NCBI GenBank assembly: GCA_023053575.1
Contig: JAKZAP010000017.1
Coordinates: forward strand, 7,633,501 to 7,697,500
Reading direction: 5' to 3'
From: Branchinecta lynchi
Taxonomy: Eukaryota; Arthropoda; Branchiopoda; Anostraca; Branchinectidae
Length of the DNA: 64,000 nt
Within the stretch, counting starts at the first letter, position 1. Each line of letters begins with the position of its first letter. The notes under the pieces were generated by a model. The model had not been told where the DNA came from. It did not search any database and was given only the letters and a program-made list of their open reading frames with translations. A program made the translations under genes and the position numbers. This document shows positions 42,901 through 57,900 of the stretch, one piece after another.

Positions 42901-45900
42901 AGCTTTTTACGAGGTTGGAACGAAAATGGTACACTGATAGTTACTATAGTTAGAACTGTGGAACACGCTCGATGTGTCTGATTTTTCGAAAAAACTTGAA
43001 ACTTAAAAATAAAAAAAAGTGTCTGATTGGTCGGCAGGTCTTCTATCCTTGAAGGAAATGTAGTAGCGTGCTTATTTAACTACTACACTCTTCATCCCTA
43101 ATCGCCGGATTCCTTTTTATCCCCGAAAATTTGAATTTCGTACGATATTTCCTATCCAATTTTCCATATCTTCTATCTTCTTCTGTCTACGCTGGTCATT
43201 GGGTTTGCAAACTTACTCGCTTTTTGGACTAAAGAAAATCGGGTATCAATTGGGAAAATACGATTAGAAACGGTGAGAAATGTTCTAGCGATCAGAAATG
43301 ATGAAAGCCCAGAACGTTGAGTTCAGCAAATTCATCCTAACGAAGAGTTAAGCAACTTATCAGCCTAACGATACCTTTCTCTTGAGTCTATGAGGGTCGA
43401 ACAAGTCTTGGCTTGTCAAGGGTAGTTAGTCTTTATCTGTTGTTTGGTCGGGTCTTATCTGCAGTCTTATAGTCTGAGAAACTGTTATAATAGCGGTCAG
43501 AGGTTAAACATTTATTTATAAAATCAATTAGTATTTCCCAAAAATGCTTGATCTGGTTAATTTGCATTTATATATCATCGTAATAAAAAAATCCTTGAGA
43601 ATGTCTTGAATACGCTTTCTCTGTTTCTAATATTTGCCGCAATAGTTACATCTAGAGGTCGGGAACTAATGCGTCTATCTTCTGTTGCAGATTGAAATCA
43701 ACCGCAAGCGTGATGCCGAGCTCGCCAAGCTTCGCCGACTTCTCGAGGAAGTCCACCTCGAATCCGAAGAGAACGTCCATATCCTCAAGAAAAAGCACCA
43801 GGAATCCCTGGCTGATCTTCAGGACCAGCTTGAGCTGATCACCAAGTCCAAGATCAAGTATGTTTGTTGCTTACCTACTAGCATCCAGTCTAAGCCGTTT
43901 ACCCATAAAATTCTGTATGCTTTTGTCGGGCGTCGGTCGAATCATAGGGTTCTTTTTATACGCAAGAAATTAAATTCCTGCAAACATTTGCCGGGCAAAA
44001 TACAGAAGAAGTCGAATTCTGTATGCTTTTGTCGAGCCTCTGTATCAGGTTCTTTGATGTTAGTCTCACCTGTACGGAAATATCCCACCTGAAATCGACC
44101 CAGACTAAAGGAGACAGATTTCGACCCTATTATAGGTTGTTTTCTTCCTCAAATCGACTCGCCAAGTCGCCCGAGACCGCAATTCCGGTCGATCCGAGGA
44201 AGAAACTAACCTAAAAGCCGGTCGAAATCTGTTCCATTTTGTCTGTGTCGATTATAGGTGGGAAATCTCCGAACGGGAATCTTCAGCTTTGGACTCGTAC
44301 AAACCCACCATCTCTGGACCACTATTAAGACAAAATCTTGAACATTTCTGTCAAAGATAGCATAACATTTTTATTTCACTTTCATAACATTGACGCAAGG
44401 ATGCACTCTCTACATATGAGAACATACTATCTTTGATGTTGTAAAAACATTATGTGATGAGCCTTTAAATGTTACTTTTCTAGAAAACTATTTTGTGACG
44501 TCGCTTTTATTTCATACCCGTTGAAATTACGCATCCTTGTGTAAATGTTGAGAAACATCTGACAGTGAAATGGAAAAAAATGTAGCTTATATATGGTTTT
44601 TGCTCAAATAAGTTCCCTTACAAACTTGTATGTCAAAAACTTCAGCCAACTACAATAAAATTGTTTGCGAAATTTCGAGATTGCACAGATGTCAACCAAA
44701 TGCCGTGGTTTTCTTTGCCCTTTCTTAACATCCAAAAAATTCTCCCTAATGAAGGAAGAAACTATAGTACCCGTCGTTGGAACCCCGTCGACTAATCCCG
44801 CCGTCCTTCAGTTTACATCCAAACGATGATGCAAACTGGGGAAGTGACGTCGTCGTTGAAGCAAACGACGTATTTGCGACTAGAACCGTGTTTAACCCTT
44901 CTAACAATAATAACTAATAGTTACTATTTTCGTTCCAACGTCCAGAAAAGTTACTTATACGCTGACCGTTCCACCTTCTCAAAATAGTAACTAATAGTAA
45001 CCTTTTGCTTACCACGCTCGAGAGTGCAGTAACTACGATCGTTGTGATATGGTTGGCCCGACTAGCCCGTGGCACAATACGCTGTTTGCAAGGCTAATAC
45101 CTAAAATGAGTGGAGATATACGTGTGCTGTCAAGAGGTCGAACGGTTGGGACATGGTCCAGGTCACTTCTCACACGTGTTGTGGCTCAGTCACTGTTAGA
45201 ATGTGTCACTAGTTTGCAATTTGGACTGTGATTCACCCGTGAAACATATACCGACAAATATTTGGCATTCATCAACGGTTTTCTCTTTGATTTAAGTTAT
45301 GTTTTATTCTAACGCCTTCTTTTTCCAGGATTGAGAAGGAGAAGGTAAAGGTCCAGCAGGATGTGTATGACCTCCTTGCTCAGCTCGAGAACTCCAACAA
45401 AGACAGAGTAAGTGAAGCCTGCCCCCCCCCCTCCCCCAATTAGCCGAGCCGTCCTGTTAATTCCTAATTAATTCAAGGACCCTCGCTCAGGACGATGCAC
45501 GTTCATTGGACCAAGATTGGATTGGACCAGGGGTGTATGGGCATTTGTATCTCAAGGGTTTGCTTTTCTTTATTTTGTCAATCAGTCAAATTTAATTCCA
45601 AAAGCTCAAAGCTAGAAGAGGTGAATAAGATATTTATGAAATACACAAAAACGACAACAGACTAACTAATAGATTATATAAGATATGATCTGAAATAAAT
45701 GTTGGAATAAAGCTGTATAAAAATTAGGTTGACCAATTGGCAGGTTACGGAAAAAACTGGTTGCCAGTGTTCCTCTCGGACCGACGCACGAACGACGGGA
45801 GGGGAGGGGGGAATAGACGGCTCATCTGGGGACAACAGCTTACAAATGAATTCCTAGCTCTCTTCGGATGTGCGTCATAACCGCAAAGTGTAAAGATATT

Positions 45901-48900
45901 TGTATGCCACCTCGAAGAGGAAAGCTTTGTAAGGTTAGGTTAGGTCCAGATCGGACTCCACCACTGCGGGGGCAGTTAAAATAGGATTCTTGGAAACCTT
46001 GTGACATACTTACGGTGGAGAAAAACTTCAAGGGAGTTGAGAAATATTAAATTCAATCTTGAACTTCCCAAGGCGTTTATCCATGGTGTTTGTCATGGAC
46101 AGAGTAGTGTTTGCTACCAAGAACAAATAATCGGATAGGATCTCCGTCTCCCTATCTCTGTACTATGACTATGCGGAGTCGAGTATTGCCCCGTATCTTT
46201 TCCGCTGTTAACGAGTGGAGGTTAGTAGCTTCGCGCCACATCACATTTCGTTACCTCTACAATTAGCTATATCGCAGTGAAACCACCCTGAGGAAAAGTA
46301 GAAGGCAAAGCGGATTAGTGCTTTGGACGCGCTCAAGAGCGAGTCAGCGCGCGGAGTACGCCTCCTGAATTTTCTTCCTCTGCGACGAGCAACGGCGAAG
46401 ACGGAAGAACAGTAGACGGGTAAAAAGCTACAGTAAATACCTCTAGGTCTGTTGGGGTATTCGTAGTCGCTGCATGGTCCCGAAGACAGAAGTTCTATCT
46501 GATTATTTGTTCTTGGTGCTACATACTCTTCCCACTAGTTGAAACTCTTGGAAACGCTGTTTTGTCTATGTTTTGTGCGGGTGTTTCAAGTGCCTGAAAA
46601 TAAAATGAAACCTCAGTAAGCAAAACTTCGGGCTTAAGTCATTGCTAGTGCCAATCTGTACAGGAAGGATCCTCAGTTTTATGTCTGTCTGCTTGACAGA
46701 GCAGATAGATATAGTGTTACTCGGCCAGCCACACAAAAATTGTGTGGGCAGCCTTAGCACTCTTTGTGAGCCATAGCCTCTTCGTGGGATCGAGGATTAA
46801 CGCCTTGAAATCTCTATTCTGTTGAAAAATGCAGAACAATGCTCTTTTTCGGATCCCAAAACGTAAGTGGCGGGATACCTATGACTTCCCAAAAGTTGTC
46901 CGTCTGTGCGCACTATAACTCTCGAAGGGAATGAGATATTTTGACGAAACTTGCTGTGAAGATTCTTTGGTTTCAAGAGTAAAGTCTAGTTCGTATGGGC
47001 TCTGTAGCCCTACATTTAGTGTGTGCGGGGGGGGGGGGGGGGGTAAATTAAGGGGCAAATGAAATATTTCTACACAGATAATGTGATAGTCGATTATAGG
47101 GTAGAAGACATGCTGAACACGATGGTGAAAACCCCTTTCTCGCGGGACAAGTAGTTCACCCGGAATCCGGCCAAAACCGGAAAATTGTTAAAGCTTAAAG
47201 TTGTATTTGTAGTTGATTTATATATCCGGTTTAGGAGTAAGAAGAGATGCTGAATCCGTGTATGACAATCATCTTTTACCCAGACATATAGTTCGACCGG
47301 AATCCGGCTGGAGCCGTAAAATCTGTTATAAGTTAAATTTTTTATTTGAAGTTGATTCGATGCTCAATATTGGGAGAGAAGATACTCTTGAGTTTGTTTT
47401 TGAGCTTTCTTTTTTCGCCGGACAAGTAGTTAGAAAATTGGCAGAAGTGGCAGGAAGTTTTCGTCAAAACACATATGACTTATAGGGGTAAACACATGTT
47501 GAATCCATATGTGAACTTGGTTTTCTCAGATGGTTAGCTATTTGGCCTTAATCTGTTTCTGAATTTTAATAGTAAAAATATTCAAGGAGTCTGGCGAAGA
47601 GAAGACCCAATTGTCTGGATCAAATATTGAATTTTTGGGATCCCGTCGAAACCTTTGGTCTTGTTCATGTTCTTATCATATTTTCCTTCCTTTTCGATTA
47701 ATATTTCCTCTACCAAGTACTTTTTGTTTTCATCGTTTTTATGTATCCTTACTTATCATATTTTTTTCCTACGCAGGTCACCTTCCAGAAGACCGTCGAG
47801 AAGTACGAGATCCAAATACACGAGTACAGCCTGAAGATCGAAGAGCTCAACAGGACTGTTTCCGACTTCCAGACTTTCAAGAGCCGTGTCACCCAGGTTT
47901 GTGCATTCTTCACGCCTCTTTGCAGATGCTCGGTACCTTTCAAGTTTCCGAGGACGAGGTCATAAAACGATCTCGCTCGGGGAACATTGTCTATAGTCTT
48001 GTCCAGGTTCCGATCACACGAACTCAAGAACTCGTATAGCGCCAAGACCTATACTTTCCGTGCTTCGCAAACGGGCCACAGGCCTACTCATAGCGCTACC
48101 AACTACCGTAGCGGCACTTGAAGCAAGACAACTTACGGGTTTAGAAATTTCTAGTAAAGCTAAGATGGGGTCTGCACACATCGAGGAAACAGGAGGTTTT
48201 ACCTTTTTTTTTTTGCTGTGCTCAGAGTATGAAGTTAGTGGAGCCAGCGCTAGTGCACGACTGATTGAGTTTTAGTAGCAATGTTCACTGTCGCTAGTGG
48301 TGCTAGTTTCACTGCTGTTCGAGTGTGTGTCACTTTTTTCAAGTCTTGGCGCGACTCGCTAGTGTTATTTGCTCTGGAGTAGATACTCGTTCGGTTCTCA
48401 GCAGGCTGTGGTAAAAAATTGCCTGACCTGCCCCTGTCACGATAACGCTCATGAACGAACATTTTAAAGAACAAGCTCGCAGTAGAAATAGATAATGTTC
48501 AAATGTTTTTACACACCCTGCTCTGCTATTTTTCTCAAAAGATTGATGAGTCAGTCTAGAGAACAAGTCTGGCGTCGTTAGCGTGGACTCCCTTAGGTTT
48601 TCTGTCTTGTCTTTCGTTGTTTTGTTTACTCCGCTGGAACTTTATGAGTTTGGCGGGTGCAAATAAAAGATATATGTATAATACAGATAAAGTTTTAAAC
48701 CACGAAAATGAGGATAGATTGCTTTGGGACGTGGAGTGAATCAGTAACACAGGTATGACGAGTCCTTTAAGGTGGAAGACTGCAAAATATTGCAACGTGA
48801 GTGGATCGTAAAGTAGAACTGGGAAGGTTGTTGTTATTCTTGCGTTCTTGGTTTTGTTGTTGTTGGTGTTGTTGTTTTTTGTTGGTTTTTTTTAGGGGGG

Positions 48901-51900
48901 AGCTCACAGAATCGTTCAACCAATATAATCAAAATGTTTGTACGGACTTACTAGCTTCCGTCTGCAGTCGAAGATGCTAAATTACGATGGTCAGCAATAA
49001 TAAAATAAACTAGATAACTTTTCTTAAGAAACCTCTGTTAAAAAAAAAGAGGACACAAACGAATCAGTAACCTTGAGGTTCATCCTCTGGCAGGTAGTAA
49101 TTTATATTAGTAAGTAAGTAAGTAAGTAAGTAATTTATTTATAACCCGCCGTTTTCAGAAAGCGGAGTAAATGAAGAAAATAAATAAAACACATAAACAT
49201 ACACAAAAAGACACTTAATTTCAATCGTCGGCCAGGAAGCAGTGTAGAAGGTCGTGCGCTGTATTGTTGTCTTTTCCTGCTATTTTAAGTCGTCAGCTCG
49301 CATTGTCGGTCTCCGGCCCAACTCGACTGTTCACGTGACGTTCTAATTTTAATTATAGGAGAACTTCGAGCTCACCAAGACCGTCCAGGATTTGAAGGTC
49401 TCAATCGAAAACGTCACCTACCTCAAGGGGCAGGTCACTTCTCAGTTGGACGATACCAGACGCCGCCTTGAAGATGAGGACAGGGTAAGTAAACTGTAGT
49501 ATAAGATTTATAATTATGAACCCGTAACTAGTATGGGAGAGCTGCCACTCGCTCATATAGGTTCACCGAATAGGGCTGAAATGCTAAAGATCTGGATAAG
49601 AAATACTTATTTGTTTAAAAAGGGCTAAGTTATAATAATGATGAAAATGCGTTAGTCCATTGCTATTCTGGAATAACAGTGTCTTTTTTATTATTACTAA
49701 AAAAAAGCAAGTAAAACACAACAAAGAAGTATGCGTAAAACATCTTACAAAATTTGTATAGCTCTGCGCAATTGCACAAATTCTGGATCAACAACACCAC
49801 TAAATTGTCTGCTGTGAGTAAGAAAACATGCTAGGCTGCTTTTCTTAACTTCTTTTGAAGCCCGGAGTATAGCAGCGTATTTGATTTTCTTCCGTGCGAT
49901 TTTAAAAAACACGTAATCGTAGTTGTTCAATCTACACAATTCTACAGTGAGTGGAACAGAGATGTCTGTAGCAGAACTGTAAAATAGGTCAAACCTGGGG
50001 ATCGTATACAAATTAAAAGTAGAAGGACTTAGTTTGATAAGCGGCGATGTGAAATAAAAAGCTCGTCACGTCTGGGAATGACCCAGGGGCTTGATTGGGC
50101 TTGATTTTGTTCGTTTATATAACTCGGAGCGCTTAGAACGTTAAATTTTCTGTTATTTGTATTTTATTACTTATAGTCTAGTATGATATTGACCATATTT
50201 ATCACAAGACCTGGGTATAAATGTAGCAAAATTGTATATACTTGTAGATTGTTGTGTTCTGACTTTATGTTTTGACGTAAAAGCAACCTATCGGCTTGTC
50301 CGTTTCTGTTTTTTTTTTAGATTATATTGAATTGAATCGAATTGATTTTAAATCTGTTCTTCTTGCATTCATTGTCATGTTTCTTTCAGCGCCGCTCCCA
50401 GCTTGAGGGTTCCCTCCACAGCTTGGAGATTGAGCTCGAGTCCGTCCGCGTTCAGCTCGAGGAGGAATCCGAAGCCCGTCTTGACATTGAGAGGCAGTTG
50501 AGCAAGGCCAACGGTGAGGTCTTGGTCTTCAAGGGCAGATACGAAACTGAGGTCCGTGGCCGCCAGGAAGAGGTTGAGGAAATCAGGTTGGTAATTGCGA
50601 AAAACGAAGGAGGCACGACCCCTGTTCTGATTTTCTTCTTTCTTAAGAGTAGAGAGACTGGAGCCCCGTTCTCCTTGTCAAATTTTGATTCCTCGAGACT
50701 AGTTTGCAAGGAGTTACTTTTTTTTATCTTTTATTGAAGCCTACATTGATGGTGATGAATTGTATTACACATATTCAAACAACGCATAAACCGGATGCGT
50801 CAGCAACGATGCTTTGGTAGCAAATATTTTATACATTAGTTTGAATTTGTTTCCCAGTCAGCTTGAGCTCAAGGAGTATTTATTTTATCACGCACTGAAA
50901 CATCGGGAAGAAATAGGTTGCTGCAATATTTCATGTTGTCCAGCAATTCACTCTATAGTTGTACCTGATGGGACCTCTTTTTTTTTGTATTTATTTGATG
51001 AAATGTGTGATGTGACTAATCAATAACAACTAAACAAAATACACTTAGCTTTCAGTAAATAATATGATGAAAGCGCAAGATGTAAAAAACCAAGCATTGG
51101 AAAAAGAGCCTAAAAAATCTTCTCTCTAAATCGCAAATGGTAAAAGGTTCAAGAATAAAGACGTTAAGGTCCTGTGTACTAGATGGCAACGTGGCGCAAA
51201 GGTCAATAGATTCAGGTCACGCGGGACTAACATCAATGCAGATATGAGAGAAATATGCAGTATTTGGAACAAAAAGTCTCGATGCGTTTCAAACCTTTTC
51301 GTCTGAGAGTATTATAAATTCTAAAAATTTCTAAAAACAAATTATAAGAAGTTATTATACTTGTGTATGAATTATAGCTGCAACTTTTCTGCCGGTATAG
51401 CTGCAACTTTTTGCCCTCTGACCCTTGTGAAAAGTTATCTTCGATTGCCGAAGACCTTCACGTTTCTGCCCTTGGCGATTTCTCCGCACTCCACCTAGGA
51501 AGAAATTTTTTTAGACACGATTAGTCCCTTTTGTTTCTTATCTTAATTGTTTTGTTTTATGATTTCGTGCGTTTACTGCATTATTGAAAGCTCAGTGTAT
51601 TTTTTTCCTTTTCTTTGTCTATACTGCACTATTTTCCTCTTCTGAAGTGCGTAAATAAAATTTCATCATCATCATCATCATTAGTGAATCCAAAGTAGAC
51701 TTTCTACGGGGCGGTGTTTTCACGAGCATGCGATCATATTATCTTTCTTCGCACAAATGACAACAACACCACTAGGTGTATGCAATCTATTTGGATGGCT
51801 TTTCACCACCATAGGTAGTTTACTTTGATCTGTCATGCAGTCAGTGGACTGATAGATTGATTTCTAAGTCACTTTCTAGTATAGCTTTAGTCTAGTGCTT

Positions 51901-54900
51901 TGTCAGCCAGCAAGACTTCTCACCGTCTTAATCTTAAATATTCTAGGAAGAAGTTCACCATCAGAATCAGCGAACTCGAAGAGCATATTGAAGCCTACAT
52001 TGTCAAGATCAGCTCCATTGAGAAGCAGAAATCTCGCCTCCAGAGCGAGGTTGAGATCCTCATCATCGACCTTGAGAAGGTAGGGGTCATATTTGACGGT
52101 GCAAAATGGATAAGTCAGATAGATTTTATTAGAACTATAGTCAGCTTGGGCTGAAGGAATATCTAGGTAGGAGTCGCCATTATACCCGCCCCTTCCCCCA
52201 AATGAAGAAGATGTAACATGGTCGGATACCCCATGAGGCTAACTTAGATCAGGACCTACGTCGCTGCAGTCGGGCCGTATATACATATACCTTTTAAAAC
52301 ACTTTAACCTAAAAACACTGCGGGAGCGCAGAAAGGAGCTAAGCACTGACTTCGGTTCAGCCATGGTATCTCATCCTCTCCACTCCCAAGTCCTCCCTCC
52401 CCTCTATCAAAATGTTAGAAGTCGACCAGAACGAGTGGTAAGTTCTAAGGGTCCCAAGCTCTGTCCCGTACCTACAAAACACGCTAGATATGCCAAAAGT
52501 TTTGTTCCCGAGTTCGTGAAATATTTTAACGAAGTTTGAATTTTTAAGCGTACTGACATCTTACACATATATTGTAGTTTTTTCTGTCTGTTTGACAATA
52601 ATCGCAAATTTGGTTTATAACCACGATAGTCGATTTTTAAAATAAACTTTCTATCTACCCATCTATCAGAAGAAGAAATAACACCAAATATTTTGAAAGG
52701 CCATCCATATAAAATGCTTGTGGCGGTTAACAAATTTCATCCATACCCAAGAGTGAACCGCTTTTCCTCCTTGCAAGTTTTCGGATCATGATATTTAGGG
52801 CCGAAAGCGTTTTCAGCTGATTTAAATAATGATCCTGCAAGTTTTGCGGGTTTTGTTTCCGCGTGCTGTGCGGATACTCTTGATGACTAACTCTGCAAGC
52901 CGATGAAGAGTTGCCCTTTGCCGAGCTAAGGGCAAGAAATTTCACCACAAAAAACTTTGTGATTAGTTTACATAGGATTTGAATAAATTTTGAGGGTTTG
53001 TTTGGGTGTCGTTTCTCATTTTTCGCTAGGATCACTGTCGTGTTTCTCAGTATTGAAGTCAAAATTTCTCTCTTGACGGAACTGAGACATGAAGCGACAA
53101 GAAATTTTTTTCAATGAGAAACATTTGAAACTTATTCAAGATAAGTATGCTTATTTTGAGCCTTGTTATCATAAATAATAATACTAATAATAAGTATTTA
53201 ATAACCGGCCATGGCGAAATAGCTGAGTAAATGAAAGAAAATAAATAAAACACATACAGACACAGAAAAAGATACTAATTTTCAATCTTCGGCCAGGAAG
53301 CAGTGGAAAAGAAGTGGAAATTCATCGAGTTTTTTCAGTATAGCAGCTATAAGTCATAAAGGCTTACTTATGCCCATTTTCTTTCACTCAGGCCAACGGT
53401 GCCGCTCGCGAGTACCAGAAGAGGTCCGAACAGCTTGAGCGCATCAGCAGCGACCTCAAGAGCAAGTTGGACGAGCTCACCATCCTCTACGAGAAGTCCC
53501 AGACCGACGTCAGGAACAAGACCACTGAACTCCAGCGTGTCAACCACGATCTTGACAAGACCAGAGACCAGAAAGAAGCCCTTGCACGTGATAACAAGAA
53601 ATTGGAGTGTAAGTGGAGATTTGGTTTTAAGATTTAAAGCCCAACTCTTACTAGAAATGATCTTTTCCCGATGAAATTAATCAGAAAAAAATGTTTTCAA
53701 AAATGCCATTACTTTCCACCTAAAACTGGCGATTCTCTTGTTAGCCCTTGTCGCTACATCCAGCCTTCCTGCTCTGCGACGCGGCGGCTGGACGCAAAAC
53801 ATTTAAAAACTGAACGTGCCTTGGTTAAAGTGGGAAATCAAGCAAATAAAAGAAGTAATAAACAGAAGATGATCACATCCTTATGTGTGAAAGAGTTGTC
53901 AGCGGACGTTGAAGATTCCGGCAAACTTTTCGTTTGGTCAGGGAAAAACTCGGCAAGGCCGAAAAAGCCCTAAAAACTCGTAGTTACGAAAGAAACAATT
54001 TAGAAAGGTGGGGATATTAGAAGCTTATAATTCCATATGGGAGCTAAGTATATTGTAAATGGCAGAATAAGCAAGAGGGGTCCTTTAAGGCTTGTTTGTG
54101 TCACACATGGTGTTGAAAGTTCGACAGAAACAGAATTGTATGGAATACCCTCGTCCTGAAAGTGGAAGCTCGCGGAAGCTCTTTTGTGTCTGTTTATCTT
54201 GCGCTACTTTCAAATGCCTGAATAGAAAGAAATCAGGTTTGAGAGCCTGCAACGCATTTTCGTCTATCTGCTTAAAAATATATATTTTGACAGAGGGTTG
54301 ATGTTCGGAATTGGATTGGTTGGTTAAGACGTTCCCTCCTCAGAAATTAGGCGTTTCTTCTGCTATTTCCCTGCAGAGGCTTTTTTCCCTGCAGAGGCAT
54401 TTTTTTAGTCTTCGAACCTATTGAGGGTTGTCCTTACGGGGCCGCATATGAGGCTGACGCTCCCAATTTTGGATCAAGTTACAATTTTGTAATTTTTTCT
54501 CAGTTGGAATGTTTGATAATGTCTTGTTGTTTTTTCTTTCAAAGTTAGTATGGCCTTTGTTGCCCGTTGATGAGTTATTTTAAAAAAAATATGTTTTTTT
54601 GTTTTGTTTTCCTTTTCTTCTTTTTTTCTCCTAATTCATACTCCGTCTTGTGTCTTTGATCGTGTTTGACGTTTGACAAATGAAATTCATTAATTCATTC
54701 ATAAATCCTTGTTGGCCGCGGTCAACCATAGTTATTTTTGATATCGTGGAAGCCGTTTTCAGTTGTAAGAGATGATTGATAAATGGCTATAAACTGTTAA
54801 TGGCATTTTCATTCATCATCATCATCATCATTTTATTTATAAACCGTCACTGAACAAAACTGGCCGAGGCCCAGGAAAGACGGAGTATAAGGCAAACGAA

Positions 54901-57900
54901 AAACGAAACAACGGAAAGGATTAAACATGCTTCGATAACTACGAACTCGGAACAAACAGAAATGACCAAAGATGGAATGACTCCCGACATTCAGTAGAGA
55001 AATCACTAATATTTATTCAAACAATGTTTCAAAGTCAGCTTGGGCTCAAAGAATATTTTTTTTTTTTTAGAAATCACTAATACGCTTCTCAATAACTCCG
55101 TCTGGGTTTACCAGTCGATACTTTCTCTGCAGAAAAGAATTACCTGTCCATTTTGATTACATTATTTCTGATCTCTGATATGATGGTTTGTTTTCTTTCT
55201 AGCTGAAAACCACGACTTGAAGAGCCAGCTCCAGGACTTGACCCGTCGCTACCACGAACTCGAACTTGAGGTCCGTCGTCTTGAGAACGAAAGAGAAGAA
55301 CTCGCCTCCGCCTACAAGGAAGCCGAAGCCGTAAGTGTCTCCACTTTCCATTTCCGCAGAGCAAAATAACTCTAAGGAGTAATGCGCGAACTTTGAATCG
55401 CAGCAACACTAGCTCCACTACCGGATACGAACATCCCTACCGAAACTCAACCAATCGCTGAGTAGAATTATTTTGCTCTGACCAATCGTTAACGAGCGCT
55501 GGTTAAAATCTACGTCCGCCACTGCACGCCGCGAACAAAGCGACGGAGGCCCATTTTTGATGCATTGGAAGGACGGTCTTCGTATTACTCTGTAGAGTTA
55601 TTTTGCTCTGCATTTCTGCGCTGACGACTGTGGTCGATATCCCTATAGTCGATCTTATCTTGGTCTATAAACTGTTTAGCTTACTAAGAAAATCAAAGCT
55701 AATAATAATAATATGTATTTGAAAAAAGCCCGAGGGCGATATACCAGTATAGGTTATGAAAACACAGAAATGTAAATAACAATATAACCAATCTACGGAA
55801 AGCTTTCTGTATTCCAGCGCTCTAAACACAAATCTACAAAACTTACTAATCGACTGGGCGGATGTACACTTCAGGATACCAGGAAGCATCGGGATATCCC
55901 CACCGAAAATCTCCCTACGGAGATCCGAAAGCTCTTGGCACCGGCTTAGAAAATGACCGGTATCCTCATCTTGACCACCGCAAAGAGGACACGCATATCT
56001 CCCATCCGGATTCTTCTTATTTCTATCAAACACTTTTCTTCTACCGTGCAATGGTAGGCATTTAGCCCTCTGTTGGATCCAGTAGTATGCTTTCAACTTC
56101 GGATGCCGTCCAGACTTTTTACCAGGAGTTCCTACTCGAATTTGGACTATCGTCCAGCTTGGTATACAGCAGAAATAGGACTCGGGAGTATTCGGTCAGC
56201 GTGCCAGCTTTAAATGTTCCGCCCGGATTTTGCAGCTGCCACAACCTACCGCCACTACAAAAGGCTTGAAACTTTTCTATAGGTAACTACGTCTCAGGTT
56301 AGAATGATGGTAGGAGCTTGGACCACACATACTGGGTCGTTGGACGATGGTGGCTCTTCTCCAAAGAACTCTCGCAATCTCCGTCAATCAGCTTAAGAAT
56401 CAAGTGAACAGTCATCTTAAACTCAGCCAAGCCGACTGTACAGTTGTTTAAATTTGTTTCGTTAGCTAGTGACGGCAGCGGAGGGACAGGCCTAAAACTG
56501 CTTTTGTATATATCATTGTTGTTTTTACTATATATTTTTATATATATATATAAAACATCACAGCAAGAAATTAGATACTTATTGAATGTCACTGGCAAGT
56601 CTGGTGCTCGTGTTCAAGGTTTTGTCACATTTCATAAATAATTGTACCTTCAACCCCCGAGGTTCATGGAAACAAAATAGGAGAACACCATACCTTGGCA
56701 ATACAATCTGTGCACAAGCTAATGTACAACAAATAAACAATCTTAAATCCTGACATTTAGACAAATCTTTTTCACAAACTCCCGGCGGCTCGTGTTAGCG
56801 CATCAATCTTGCAAAGCCAAGGTCGGGTTCAAATCCCGCCCGGGAGTAGTTGTATTTTTCGGTTCACTTGATTCTGTTTTTGTTATTTAACAGTTTTATT
56901 TTCATTTAATGTTTCGGTTCACTTAATTATGTTTTCGTTATTGAACATTTTTGTTTTTATTTAATTTTTCTTTTCAATTAAAGGACACCTGAATGAAGAG
57001 TACCAAGTATCATCCCTATCTGTATGACGTCCGTTAACATTGCCTGCAGAAAACTCAATCCAAATACGAAATACCGTTTCCAAGCTATGATTTTTGCTCC
57101 ATTTTGTATCTGTCCTTATTTCAGTACCGAGCAATTTTAGAAATGAACAAATGTCTCAAATCAACCCTTCTTCTGGAATATTTTTTAAACAGAAAAGCCC
57201 AAACGTATATCTAGAAGAAATTCCAATACGATCTGGCCAGCGCTGTACAAGATTTGAATGAATTGTGTTTTTTGTCTTGGAGTCTGCATGTGCAAACCTC
57301 CGGAAACAATCATCCCTATTTTGAAAACGTCGCGCTCAGGAGAAGAATGCTCTCCGTGTCCATGTCTGTAAATGCATTCTCCATGGTGTGTTCAAGTATG
57401 GTTTCATTGTTCAGGTGTCCTTTAACTATGTTTTCGTTATTAGCCTACTACAAATTTCTGACTTTCTTTTTAACCACAGGCCAGAAAGCAAGAAGAGGCT
57501 CGTGCCCAGCGTATCTCCACCGAGTATGGAGCATACAAACACGAAACCGAGCGCCGCCTTGTCGACAAGGAAGAAGAGATCGAATCCATGCGGTAAGTTT
57601 ATACAGCTTTCACACAGCAGACTCGGGCTTGATTCCCGCAATGGGAAGCTTTCGCGACGGGCTCCAGGGGCTCCTAAATCTCCCAGCTTTTATCCGTATT
57701 CGTGTTTGTGTATGAATATGAATATGAATATATTTAATAGCCAATTGGCCGTACAAAATACACGAGTTACAATACACTTTACATCACTCAATACTTATCT
57801 TTATTTAACTAATACACTCTTTAAGAATTGGCATATTTTAAGTATCTTAGCTTTATTTTTTGTTTCAAGAATATCGGGGAACTTGATAGTATACCCATTA

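Noticed and set aside
49745..50011. 88-codon minus-strand frame ([19 protein letters not shown])
   Set aside because: It may be a decayed LINE fragment, but I recognise no motif such as an RT block or zinc knuckle. Too weak to list.
53671..53973. 100-codon plus-strand frame after exon 10
   Set aside because: It lies fully in intron 10, with no coiled-coil pattern, no splice sites fitting the gene and no known domain.
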